A stretch of 64,000 nucleotides of DNA from Flavobacteriales bacterium UBA952 (GTDB lineage: Bacteria > Bacteroidota > Bacteroidia > Flavobacteriales_D > Crocinitomicaceae): the NCBI GenBank assembly GCA_905182495.1, contig CAJJBU010000003.1, positions 124,001 through 188,000 on the forward strand, in the 5' to 3' direction. Each line of letters opens with the position of its first letter. Positions within the stretch are counted from its first letter, which is position 1. Positions 44,497 through 53,287 of this stretch are shown in pieces. A program made the position numbers and the translations under genes. The notes under the pieces are model-generated. The model was given only the letters and a program-made list of their open reading frames with translations, searched no databases and was not told where the DNA came from.

Positions 44497-45459
44497 TTAT
44501 TTGATTACGATTCTAGAAGAAAATTCATTTGAACTATCCGCTACTTTAAGAACATAAACACCTGCGTTTAGGTCTAGGTTAAAGTTTTTAGTTGAATTCG
44601 TAACTGAAGATAATTCTTCAGAATAAACAACTGCTCCAAGCATATCTGTAATCGTCAATGAAGCATTGTTAAATGCATAATCACTAAAGTCGATTGAGAA
44701 ATCACCGTTAGATGGGTTTGGAGAAACAACAATATTCATTGCAACATTTTCTTCAATACCTACACCTGTCATATCTGTAACCGCTAAATCATCGTAGTAG
44801 TAGTCACCTGGGTTGTAAACACCCTGCTGCGTAACATCTACACTCGTTCCCCAAAGGTCAAGACCTCCAAGTCCAATTCCAAGTCCCGTATAGTTTGCTG
44901 CACCAACACCGGCACTTATGCCGTCTACCAGTAGTTCGGATGCATTTGCATCTATATCAATCACCATCTCAATAGCATACCAAGTATTAGGCACAATTGA
45001 CGCTTCACCAAACATTATGGCATCATCTTGCATCAACAATAGAGTATCTCCTACGATAAATAAAGCATTTGGCTGACCACCTGAAGCATCCATATCCGCA
45101 TTACCAATTCCAATATATCCACCAGTGCTTCCTGCAGGTACATACAAATTCATAGTAATTGAATATTTTCCAGCTGTTAAGTCAGTCCATGCCCAAATCG
45201 CATCTGAGTCAATTGTTCCATCGCTAGCAGAACGACCTGCTAAAGAACCAGAAGACGCTGCCAAATCCGTTACTTGAGCTGAATATCCAGCTGTAGCATC
45301 CCCGTTGGCAACACCCCATTCTCTCCATCCATTGGCTGCGCCAACTTCTGTAAGAAGACCACCAGCTGCATAGCCATCAAAATCTTCTGAAACAAGCGTT
45401 GTTTGCGCGTTCATTAAAAAAGGCACCGCGAATGCGGCAGAAAGTAAAATTCTTTTCAT
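44497..45459 (-). CDS. Secreted lectin-fold-like protein, T9SS type A (paralog B)
   Basis: 320 residues; signal peptide (MKRILLSAAFAVPFLMNAQ), the opening EDFDGYAAGGLLTEVGAANGW and the same jelly-roll-like middle (AIWAWTDLTAGKYSITMNLYVP) as its neighbour. A type A sorting domain ends it (VSPNPSNGDFSIDFSD ... GVYVLKVAD). A terminator directly after it means the two copies are expressed separately. Confidence 0.87.
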   Translation of the reverse strand: MKRILLSAAFAVPFLMNAQTTLVSEDFDGYAAGGLLTEVGAANGWREWGVANGDATAGYSAQVTDLAASSGSLAGRSASDGTIDSDAIWAWTDLTAGKYSITMNLYVPAGSTGGYIGIGNADMDASGGQPNALFIVGDTLLLMQDDAIMFGEASIVPNTWYAIEMVIDIDANASELLVDGISAGVGAANYTGLGIGLGGLDLWGTSVDVTQQGVYNPGDYYYDDLAVTDMTGVGIEENVAMNIVVSPNPSNGDFSIDFSDYAFNNASLTITDMLGAVVYSEELSSVTNSTKNFNLDLNAGVYVLKVADSSNEFSSRIVIK

Positions 45460-45589
45460 ATTATTTAATTTTAGTTAATATTGACTTGTAAATTACAAAT
45501 TAATTAACAGATTATCTATTTGGAAGAGGAGGCTAAAAGAATCATACACAAATCTTTAGCTTGCTTTCTTTGGTAGATTCAAAAGATTG

Positions 45590-45606
45590 ATTCTTAAATT
45601 AAGAAT
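45590..45606. promoter_or_regulatory. 17-base perfect palindrome abutting a start codon
   Basis: ATTCTTAA-A-TTAAGAAT ends exactly one base before ATG 45607. It could be an operator or an mRNA hairpin over the initiation region; function is inferred from position. Confidence 0.4.
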
Positions 45607-46398
45607 ATGCATCATTATACTAAACACTCTTTATTCATAAAACTGGTATTTATTGTTGCTTTTTCACTTCATATTTGCTCATTTATTGCACAGGTTGGCT
45701 CAGAAACAGAATTTAAAGACATCAAAATCACTTGGTCTGAAGACGCTGCATATTTTCAAAATACATTAACAGGAAAAAGCACAAGAATTTATAAAAATGT
45801 CGCCCGTGAAGGATATGATCTTGAAGATCACAGATATGACAGCCATTGGGTCGACTCTATTAGACTTATTGAACATCATCCCTTTAAGGACTCAATAGCG
45901 TTATTGACTTATTCGAAGGAATATGAAAACTCCGAATTGATATCCGTCGTTGGTCCATATGTAAGCTATACTCAGAACTGGTATTATGAGGGAGGAGCAC
46001 ACCCAACTTATGGCAAACAGATTATTGCTAAATCTGTATTACTAGATCAAATCAGTTTGATTGATCTATTTTCAGAAGGCGATCTGTTTGATGCTCTGTA
46101 CAAAAATGATTTTGTAAAAAAATACCTCATCGATTCCAATGTCCGAGAATTAAAAGAACTTTGGCAAAACTTGGACGGCGGTTGTGATTTTTATTTTGGG
46201 GGGATCCTTGAGAACTTTGCATTTCATCACCTAGAACAAGACCAGGTGGCACTTCGTATTGGGGTTTCCTACGGATGTGAGATCATGCGTGGGAACTTTA
46301 AACAAATAAGCATCCTCTTGCCTATTCCTGCGTCTCTTGAGCAATGGCTTTTCAAAGCCGATCAAAAGAAATTATTAATGTGTTACTTAGAAAAATGA
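45607..46398 (+). CDS. Exported DUF3298-like protein
   Basis: 263 residues with an N-terminal signal segment (LFIKLVFIVAFSLHICSFIAQ). The phrase YYEGGAHPTYGKQ followed by SLIDLFSEGDLFDALYKNDFV matches the order of DUF3298/RsiV-like domains (GGAHP-type motif, then a DLF segment). Its job is unknown. The stop overlaps the next gene's start (ATGA), so the two are translationally coupled. Confidence 0.72.
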   Translation: MHHYTKHSLFIKLVFIVAFSLHICSFIAQVGSETEFKDIKITWSEDAAYFQNTLTGKSTRIYKNVAREGYDLEDHRYDSHWVDSIRLIEHHPFKDSIALLTYSKEYENSELISVVGPYVSYTQNWYYEGGAHPTYGKQIIAKSVLLDQISLIDLFSEGDLFDALYKNDFVKKYLIDSNVRELKELWQNLDGGCDFYFGGILENFAFHHLEQDQVALRIGVSYGCEIMRGNFKQISILLPIPASLEQWLFKADQKKLLMCYLEK

Positions 46399-47666
46399 AA
46401 ATCTTTAAAACAATATTTTTGAGCCTATTCGTTTCATTGCAGACTGGAGTATGTCATGCCCAAGACAGCGCCTCTGTTTTGTTTATAGGCAATAGCTACA
46501 CTTATGTTAATAATATGCCCGGAATACTTACGGATCTTGCCGCATCATTAGGGGATTATGTCGAACATACTTCTCAGACTCCAGGAGGAATGACCTTTGC
46601 CGGTCATGCAGGTAATGCAGCGACCTATTCGGCGATGAATAATGCAAATTGGGACTACGTTGTGCTTCAGGCGCAAAGCCAGGAACCTTCATTCCCATAC
46701 GGACAAGTAAATACACAAACCCTGCCCTATGCCGTCCAATTGGCCGATAGCGCTCAAGCCATTTCAACTTGCTCTCAAGCGCTTTTTTTTATGACTTGGG
46801 GACGCCAAAATGGCGATTCACAATGGGATTCAATCAATACATTTGATAAAATGAATGCCCGATTGCGTCTCGCTTACTTGCGCTTTGCAGATTCTTCAAA
46901 TGCTTCCGTTTCTCCTGTTGGTGTTGCCTGGAAATACATTCGTGATAACCATCCTGAAATCAACCTATACAGCGGCGACGGCTCACACCCCTCCTACTCT
47001 GGCTCGTATCTAGCGGCATGTACTTTTTATGCTTCTATTTTTCATAGCTCCCCTGTCGGCTCAATCTTTACGGGTAGTTTAACTGCTGATGACGCGCTAG
47101 CCCTTCAGCAAGCGGCAAGTATTTGTGTCTTAGACAGTATGGAAACCTGGGGCCTTCAGCACCATGATTCTTTGGCGAATGTCAGTTTCTCCTTTACCAT
47201 TGATGCCTTAAATTATACAGCTGTTTTTCAAGAAAACACGGATTACGTCGACTCCCTTTTATGGGATTTTGGAGACGGGAACACCTCTAACGAATCAAAT
47301 CCAAGTCATGTTTATCTTGAGCCCGGCGAATATACTATTCAGCTTACTGGATATAGCCCGTGTACGACTGTAGTTGTTAACCAAATCCTTAATTTGGAGG
47401 TTCCCTTTGGGAATATAAGTAATCCACTCAATGACAACAGTGATTATATTTTTAAAAGAATTACAACAGACATTTATGAATTGGAGACCTCTAATGATAA
47501 CCGAATTGAGGGCCTGCAGCTCATAGATTTAATGGGGAGGTTGCTCAAAGTCAACACCCTATTTGAAGATCATTCTACAATAAGATTTCAGATTGAAAAC
47601 AAGGGGCCAGTGCTTGTCATTTTCACAATCAATGGACAGAAAACTGTTGTACGTATTCATGGCTAA
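46395..47666 (+). CDS. Secreted SGNH/DUF4886-type hydrolase with PKD domain
   Basis: Start at 46395 gives the signal peptide (MKIFKTIFLSLFVSLQTGVCHAQ). Residues about 25-255 are an SGNH-hydrolase-like domain: block I VLFIGNSYTY with the Ser, and the late DGSHPSYSG with the Asp-His pair, as in DUF4886 proteins. A PKD domain follows (LLWDFGDGNTSNESNPSHVY), then a weak C-terminal sorting-like domain (LQLIDLMGRLLKVN ... INGQKTVVRI). Probable surface esterase or carbohydrate deacetylase; substrate unknown. Confidence 0.85.
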   Translation: MKIFKTIFLSLFVSLQTGVCHAQDSASVLFIGNSYTYVNNMPGILTDLAASLGDYVEHTSQTPGGMTFAGHAGNAATYSAMNNANWDYVVLQAQSQEPSFPYGQVNTQTLPYAVQLADSAQAISTCSQALFFMTWGRQNGDSQWDSINTFDKMNARLRLAYLRFADSSNASVSPVGVAWKYIRDNHPEINLYSGDGSHPSYSGSYLAACTFYASIFHSSPVGSIFTGSLTADDALALQQAASICVLDSMETWGLQHHDSLANVSFSFTIDALNYTAVFQENTDYVDSLLWDFGDGNTSNESNPSHVYLEPGEYTIQLTGYSPCTTVVVNQILNLEVPFGNISNPLNDNSDYIFKRITTDIYELETSNDNRIEGLQLIDLMGRLLKVNTLFEDHSTIRFQIENKGPVLVIFTINGQKTVVRIHG

Positions 47667-47680
47667 CTGCGGAAGACTAC

Positions 47681-47926
47681 ATGATGGATAAATTTGACGA
47701 AGAAGAACTATTAGACAAGACTAAAAACAAGCGCCCCCTCACGGGTATGCAGAAGTTGTTATTTGGAATGGTCTGTTGGGGAGTGCAATCTTGGAGCCAA
47801 GCAGATAGTTTTAAAGCGAATGGTTATGACCAGAAATATATAGATGCCAAAAAAGCAATGCACACTGGGTTGGCCATTTATGGCATAGGTATCACGCTGT
47901 TTATTCTGTTATTACTATTTTTATGA
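47681..47926 (+). CDS. Small membrane-anchored protein
   Basis: 81 residues: a charged N-terminus (MMDKFDEEELLDKTKNKRP), a possible amphipathic segment, and one C-terminal membrane helix (GLAIYGIGITLFILLLLFL). Not recognised. It starts 14 bases after the hydrolase gene. The TGA stop is followed in the same frame by 31 more sense codons. Confidence 0.6.
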   Translation: MMDKFDEEELLDKTKNKRPLTGMQKLLFGMVCWGVQSWSQADSFKANGYDQKYIDAKKAMHTGLAIYGIGITLFILLLLFL

Positions 47927-48064
47927 AAACACGAGCGTCAACAAAGCCGAAACTGTACTAAAACACAGTGGCGCAAAGCAGTTGAATACGCCAAGAGACT
48001 TGAGATTGACATTCGTCTTTGAATGGTTGGTCTACTGCGGGAATTGTTTTAATTTTCAAGTATT

Positions 48065-48880
48065 ATGATAAAGCACTTTAAGAAAAAGACGCACGAAATA
48101 ATTTTTGAAGCCGACACCTTTTTAGGAAAACTATTCGATATCGTTTTATTGATCTTAATTCTTTTAAGTGTTGGAGCAGTCATGCTGGACAGTGTGGAGT
48201 ATTACAGAGATCAATACCACCATATTCTAGTCCCTTTTGAATGGACCATTACTGCCTTTTTTTCCTTAGAATATATCCTTCGCATTGTAAGCGTAAAGAA
48301 ACCATTGAAATACATCTTCAGCTTCTATGGGATTATTGATCTGGTTTCGCTCTTGCCAACCTATTTGGGGATCTTCATGTTCCCAGACAGTATGGCAACG
48401 ATTAAAACGATTAGAACCATTCGTCTATTGAGGATTTTTAGAATCTTAAAATTGTTCAGGTACGTTAAAGAGGCAAACACGCTAAAGCAGGCTCTCGTTG
48501 CTAGCAAACAGCGAATCGTTGTGTTTCTTCTTGCCGTATTGGCTATAGCCACCATAATGGGAACCATTATCTATATCATTGAAGATCCTAAGGATGGCTT
48601 CACAAGCATTCCTAGAAGTATCTATTGGGCGATTGTTACGCTCACTACGGTTGGTTATGGCGATATTTCTCCCCAAACCGGATTAGGCCAGTTTTTCGCC
48701 TCTATTATTATGATTTTGGGTTATGCCATAATCGCAGTACCAACAGGTATGATCTCCGTGAAATTAGCAATGGCAGAAAAGATGAATACGCAAAGCTGCC
48801 CTAGCTGTTCTCTTGAGGGACATGAAAACAATGCCAAGCATTGTAAGCATTGTGGAACGGAACTCAACCCAGAAGAGTAA
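48065..48880 (+). CDS. Voltage-gated-type potassium channel with C-terminal zinc ribbon
   Basis: 271 residues, six membrane helices. S4 carries regularly spaced basic residues (TIKTIRTIRLLRIFRILKLFR), and the selectivity filter TTVGYGD is at about residue 194 between S5 and S6. The last 30 residues hold a CPSC...CKHC zinc ribbon, unusual for this family, on the cytoplasmic side. Length matches bacterial Kv-like channels. Forms a tetramer in the inner membrane. Neighbours give no extra hint. Confidence 0.93.
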   Translation: MIKHFKKKTHEIIFEADTFLGKLFDIVLLILILLSVGAVMLDSVEYYRDQYHHILVPFEWTITAFFSLEYILRIVSVKKPLKYIFSFYGIIDLVSLLPTYLGIFMFPDSMATIKTIRTIRLLRIFRILKLFRYVKEANTLKQALVASKQRIVVFLLAVLAIATIMGTIIYIIEDPKDGFTSIPRSIYWAIVTLTTVGYGDISPQTGLGQFFASIIMILGYAIIAVPTGMISVKLAMAEKMNTQSCPSCSLEGHENNAKHCKHCGTELNPEE

Positions 48881-48888
48881 ATACTCAT

Positions 48889-48896
48889 TATCTTTG
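48889..48896 (+). promoter_or_regulatory. -7 element (TATCTTTG) of the DEAD-box gene
   Basis: Exact TAnnTTTG match, 22 bases before the start at 48919. Confidence 0.55.
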
Positions 48897-48918
48897 ACGA
48901 GATTAACAACAAACCATC

Positions 48919-50055
48919 ATGTCTTTTAATGCCTTAGGCTTACCCAAAACCTTTCTTGAAATTCTTGAAAACGAGAATTATAAAAACCCATATCCTATTC
49001 AGGAGCAAGCCATTCCTGTTATTTTGAAGGGCCATGATGTACTTGGAATTGCACAAACAGGATCGGGAAAGACCGCAAGTTATGTGCTTCCTGTTCTCGC
49101 CGCTCTGAAGCAGAAGCAAGGTGCGAAAGATAGACAGGTTGATGTATTGGTATTGGTTCCCACCAGAGAATTGGCGGAGCAGGTTAAGGATGTATTTCAC
49201 CTTTTTGAAAAAGGTGTTTCACACCCAGTGAAGACTATGGCGATCTACGGAGGCGTTTCTATTAACCCACAGATGAAGTCGCTTTTTGGGATTTCGGTAT
49301 TGGTGGCAACACCTGGGCGCTTATTGGATTTAGTAGACTCTAATGCTGTTCATTTTGACAAGCTAAAAACCCTCATCTTAGATGAAGCAGACAAGCTATT
49401 GAATTTGGGTTTCAAGGACGAAATGAATCGAATCTTTGCATTATTGCCGAAAAAACGCCAAAACTTGTTGTTTTCAGCAACATTAAATGAAAAAGTAGAA
49501 GAAATCCATCAAATATTACTGCGGGACCCCGTCGTCATTAATGTAGCCCCAAAAGAAGGCAATATTGATCAGATTACTCAATTGGCTTACTCTATTTCAG
49601 AAGAAAAAAAAGGGCCTTTTTTGAGACATCTAATTAAGGATAGTGATATGAAGCAGGTCTTGGTCTTTACGGCATCTACCTACAAGGCCGATAATGTCGC
49701 CGACAAGCTTCGGAAAAATGGAATCGACGCCCAAGCCATTCATGGTAAGAAAAGTCAGCAGATTCGAAAAATGGCGCTTCAAGACTTTAAGGTAGGAAAA
49801 CTAAGGGTTCTAGTTGCTACTGATCTTCTGGCCAGAGGGATCGACATTGAATTTTTACCTCATGTTATCAATTATGAATTGCCCAGATCTCCTAAAGACT
49901 ATGTGCATAGAATTGGACGAACAGGAAGAGCAGAGGCTACTGGAAAGGCTATTACTCTAGTTACCCCAGAAGATGAACATCATTTTAAGGTTATCCAAAA
50001 GAAGATGAAAGTTTCTGTCCCCCGAGAAGATGGTAATGAAATAAAGTTTGACTAG
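48919..50055 (+). CDS. DEAD-box ATP-dependent RNA helicase
   Basis: 378 residues: Q motif (YPIQEQAIP), Walker A (AQTGSGKT), motif Ia (PTRELAEQ), DEAD box (LDEADKLLN), SAT (FSATL), and C-terminal RecA motifs (ARGIDIEFLPHVINYELP; HRIGRTGRA). It unwinds RNA duplexes and probably acts in ribosome assembly or cold-stress RNA turnover, like RhlE/CshA-type proteins. It has only a short tail, so a specific partner cannot be named. Confidence 0.95.
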   Translation: MSFNALGLPKTFLEILENENYKNPYPIQEQAIPVILKGHDVLGIAQTGSGKTASYVLPVLAALKQKQGAKDRQVDVLVLVPTRELAEQVKDVFHLFEKGVSHPVKTMAIYGGVSINPQMKSLFGISVLVATPGRLLDLVDSNAVHFDKLKTLILDEADKLLNLGFKDEMNRIFALLPKKRQNLLFSATLNEKVEEIHQILLRDPVVINVAPKEGNIDQITQLAYSISEEKKGPFLRHLIKDSDMKQVLVFTASTYKADNVADKLRKNGIDAQAIHGKKSQQIRKMALQDFKVGKLRVLVATDLLARGIDIEFLPHVINYELPRSPKDYVHRIGRTGRAEATGKAITLVTPEDEHHFKVIQKKMKVSVPREDGNEIKFD

Positions 50056-50094
50056 GGGATTTCTTTAAACCTTTATAAAAAAGTCTGTTAAATT

Positions 50095-50128
50095 AAAAAC
50101 CCCTCTCATTCGAGAAGGGCTTTTTTTA
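50095..50128. terminator. Bidirectional terminator between convergent genes
   Basis: AAAAACCCCTCTC / GAGAAGGGCTTTTTTT stem with two mismatches or wobble pairs around ATTC; T runs on both strands. Confidence 0.85.
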
Positions 50129-50139
50129 ATTAGAAGGAT

Positions 50140-51453
50140 TTATAACTTCTGCAGTTTAGATGTTGATGTTTGTTCATTTGCATGTCTACACTTCACGATA
50201 TACATACCCTGATGAAGTGAACTTACATCCACATTTGTACCTGGGTTTTCAACCCGGAGTATTACTTGACCCGCAAGGTTTACGAATTCTGCATGAACGA
50301 CATCCTGATCAAAGTTAAAGCTCAGAACATCATTAAATGGATTAGGGAGAATTGAACCTTTGACTCCTATCTCGTCGATTGATGTTGTTGGGTCAATATT
50401 CTCAAAGTACTGGAAGTTTCCATAGCCTTCACATACCATTAAGTCTAAATCACCATCACCATCAAGGTCTGCTACTGTGGGGAAATTGAATTCGTATGTC
50501 GGAGACAACTCGAAAGGGTTTGTTACTGGGCCAAAGAAAACAGGATTAGAGGCAGAACCTGTATTCATGTAATATTCAAAGTTTCCATAATAGGCACCAA
50601 TCATTAAATCGAAATCACCATCATTATCAAAATCACCGAATTCTGGAGATGACAATCCGTAACCTACTGTTAAACCAAAAGGATTCGTTTGAGGGGCATC
50701 AAAACTAGGCGCCTCAGCTGTGCCAATATTCTCGAAATATTGCTGGTTCGCATATTGCTCACCAACGAGTAAATCCATATCACCATCATTGTCTAAATCT
50801 GCGAATGTTGGCATCGCAAGTCCATAGGTAGCAGTCAGTCCAAATGGCAATGAAGTCGGTGCTGCAAAGGATGGAGCGCTGGCTGTACCGGTATTTTCAA
50901 AATAGCTCATACTGCCATAGTATTCACCATTTAAAAGATCTAAATCACCGTCATTATCAAGATCAACCAGAGCTGGGAAATTAATCGGATTAGATACTGT
51001 TATTCCAAATGGATTAATTACTGAAGCGGAAAATTCTGGAGCTTCAGAACTGCCGATATTTTCATAATAACTTAAACCTGCAAACCCATATTCATCATAC
51101 ACGCCAGCTAAAATATCCATATCGCCATCATTGTCTAAATCCGCCATTTCAGGAAATTGCAAATAGACTGTTGCTGGAGGGCTGGTTAAACCGAAAGGAT
51201 TTAGAACGGGTGCATTAAATACCTGGCTATTCGCCACTGATGCAAAACCAAATACGATGGCAAATCCGCCAAGCATTCTTTTCAATTGGTATTTTGATAT
51301 GCATCCTGACAATTCATTAAGCAAGTACTTAATTCTCAGTTTGATTCGATGAATGGTCCCTGAAGATTGATCAGATGTACTCATTTTAAGCCGCAAGTCC
51401 TCAATTAACCTTGTCAGCTGTCTCTTTTTTCGAGAGTAGTGGTTTTGTTTCAT
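50140..51453 (-). CDS. Secreted FG-GAP/VCBS-repeat protein, T9SS sorting domain
   Basis: 437 residues. Five repeats of about 66 residues (about 85-365), each with a calcium-loop motif such as DLDNDGDMDIL and the phrase YFENIGTAEAPSF; these form an integrin-like beta-propeller. The end (SILPNPFNDVLSFNFDQ ... GMYIVKCRH) is a T9SS type A domain. The N-terminus is odd: about 60 basic, helical residues come before the hydrophobic export segment (MLGGFAIVFGFASVANSQ). Confidence 0.88.
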   Translation of the reverse strand: MKQNHYSRKKRQLTRLIEDLRLKMSTSDQSSGTIHRIKLRIKYLLNELSGCISKYQLKRMLGGFAIVFGFASVANSQVFNAPVLNPFGLTSPPATVYLQFPEMADLDNDGDMDILAGVYDEYGFAGLSYYENIGSSEAPEFSASVINPFGITVSNPINFPALVDLDNDGDLDLLNGEYYGSMSYFENTGTASAPSFAAPTSLPFGLTATYGLAMPTFADLDNDGDMDLLVGEQYANQQYFENIGTAEAPSFDAPQTNPFGLTVGYGLSSPEFGDFDNDGDFDLMIGAYYGNFEYYMNTGSASNPVFFGPVTNPFELSPTYEFNFPTVADLDGDGDLDLMVCEGYGNFQYFENIDPTTSIDEIGVKGSILPNPFNDVLSFNFDQDVVHAEFVNLAGQVILRVENPGTNVDVSSLHQGMYIVKCRHANEQTSTSKLQKL

Positions 51454-51469
51454 TTGTTTAATTTATTCG

Positions 51470-52546
51470 TTATTTCTTAATTGCCCAATATGTTGCATCG
51501 GGTGTTGTTACCCCTTCCTTATAGTCAGGGCGGATTGTATTCAAAATATTTGGCCTTACCTTTCCTGGGAGGACATGAACATCATAAATCTCATCTAATG
51601 ATGTCTGATAGCTAATTTTCCCGGCAATGCTTGCGGTCGGCAAATGCACAATCATGATTCCAGCTTCATTCGCTTTTAAATTTAATTTTGCAAAAGTTGA
51701 CGAGTTCTCTCTAAGCTTTGACAATCCAATAAAGAGATAATCGTTATACAGGTCCATTCCGCGAACAAAACCATCGAGCTGGACGATGACCTCATAAGTA
51801 CTCTTTTCTTTATTAATCTTGATTAATTCACCAGTCGCCGACAAAAGCGTGTATAATTCGCCATTGAAAATTCTTGGTGTGTGGGGCATCGCCAACCCAT
51901 CTATAATAATCTCGTCCGTTTCGACATCTATAACAATCCCTCCTGTGGTAACCGTGTCTCTCCAACTTTGAAATGTATTCCCTTTGCCAAATGCAGTTAC
52001 ATATTTCGGTTTTCCATTTAGCATTGCCATTCCATTCAGGTGACATCGGTCTTCGGAAACGACGCGGTCAATAAATTTTGGCTTCCAAATGGGTGTAAAG
52101 CTGTAATTATCATCTATTTTAACAATACTCGAAAACAGCGTATTCACACCATATAGCTCGTTGTTCTGCCCGAAATTAAGGTCGTGAATATCGAGGTTTC
52201 CTGTATGGTATGAAACTCTAGGCATGTATAAGGCATCATACTTTTCTGGTGACCGAGGGTAGTATTTAGCCAGTTCTTTGGCATTTGAAAAGACAATCAC
52301 TTCATCTTTACAAGCCAAGGCTAATTTATCATTTTGATGGTCCTGAGCAATTCCCATAGGTTTATCAAAGGTTCTGGGTAATTGAACTATTTTACTTTCA
52401 TTCAAGGCAGAAATGAAAACAAGCTTACCCGCTTGATATGTAGAAATTGCTAGGGAGCAATTAAGTTTCTGAAGCAATTCCGGCACGTGTGAAGAGTAGG
52501 TGCAAGAAAAAGGAGCTAAGGCTTGAGGTTGATGATTACCTGACAT
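51470..52546 (-). CDS. TIGR03032-family protein
   Basis: 358 residues with most of the family's motif blocks: FSCTYSSHVPELLQKLNCSLAISTYQAGKLV in outline, MGIAQ, HTGNLDIHDL, DRCHLNGMAM, YVTAFGKGN and GLAMPHTPRI, then RGMDLYNDYLFIGLSKLRE. Predicted cytoplasmic beta-propeller with no signal peptide; no known activity. In other bacteria the domain can be fused to hydroxylase-like domains. The FG-GAP gene starts 16 bases after its stop, so they may share a transcript. Confidence 0.9.
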   Translation of the reverse strand: MSGNHQPQALAPFSCTYSSHVPELLQKLNCSLAISTYQAGKLVFISALNESKIVQLPRTFDKPMGIAQDHQNDKLALACKDEVIVFSNAKELAKYYPRSPEKYDALYMPRVSYHTGNLDIHDLNFGQNNELYGVNTLFSSIVKIDDNYSFTPIWKPKFIDRVVSEDRCHLNGMAMLNGKPKYVTAFGKGNTFQSWRDTVTTGGIVIDVETDEIIIDGLAMPHTPRIFNGELYTLLSATGELIKINKEKSTYEVIVQLDGFVRGMDLYNDYLFIGLSKLRENSSTFAKLNLKANEAGIMIVHLPTASIAGKISYQTSLDEIYDVHVLPGKVRPNILNTIRPDYKEGVTTPDATYWAIKK

Positions 52547-53287
52547 TTAGATCTCTCATTTATAGGATTCAATTCGTAACAAAATTAAAATATTATTCAC
52601 GCTTCAACAATACAGTCTATCGATTGGTGCGTCTCTTATCATTAAATATTTACATAAATGGCGCTTATTTGTAAAGTCTAAGTTAAATAAATAATGGGAG
52701 CGTGAAATGAAGTTGAACTGAGGATGGCTGTTTCTTACATTCCGTATTGAAAATGAAATATTGATTACAAAACCATTGGAATGGTTCAACAGCGGCCTAG
52801 CAAAGCACAGAGTGACCTGCAATCAACGAGAAGAAGTAGGCGTCTTTGTTAAGGTGGGGTGCACCTCGAATATCTTTGGGGGCAAACACTTCAGGATAGT
52901 AAGCGTTCGATTACAGATTTATTAATCTATAGCAATTAGGTGAATTAATTGCTGTGTGTTCCGTATAAAATGTATCCGAAAAGAACAAGAACGGTAAGTA
53001 AACTAGTCATGGTAATGCGTTTTAATTATACGCCAAAGATGCGGCAAGCATACGCCCCCATAAAACAAAAAGAACAGCAAAGAATAAAAATAGAAAGCAC
53101 TACCTATTTGGAGCTAAGTGTTTTTACCAAACACCTACGTGTAACCATTTAATAACACGATTCAAAACCTGAGATCCTCTAAAAAAATTGACTTAAAGCC
53201 TTTTCATTACATTTGAGAATGTCATTGTAGTATTTATAATGTAGTAGGGTTTATAACTTTTACATCCTGACATCACAGAAGAACATT
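52547..53287. other. 741-base intergenic stretch
   Basis: No convincing full gene on either strand. It holds the upstream region of the minus-strand TIGR03032 gene, a possible 21-residue single-helix peptide on the minus strand (52945-53010; MTSLLTVLVLFGYILYGTHSN), and near its right end a promoter-like TTGAC/TACATTTG pair for the FkbM gene. The rest shows no clear repeats or RNA structure to my eye. Confidence 0.5.
53208..53215 (+). promoter_or_regulatory. -7 element (TACATTTG) of the FkbM gene
   Basis: Exact TAnnTTTG match with a TTG at 53188-53190 upstream; 72 bases before the start at 53288. Confidence 0.55.
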
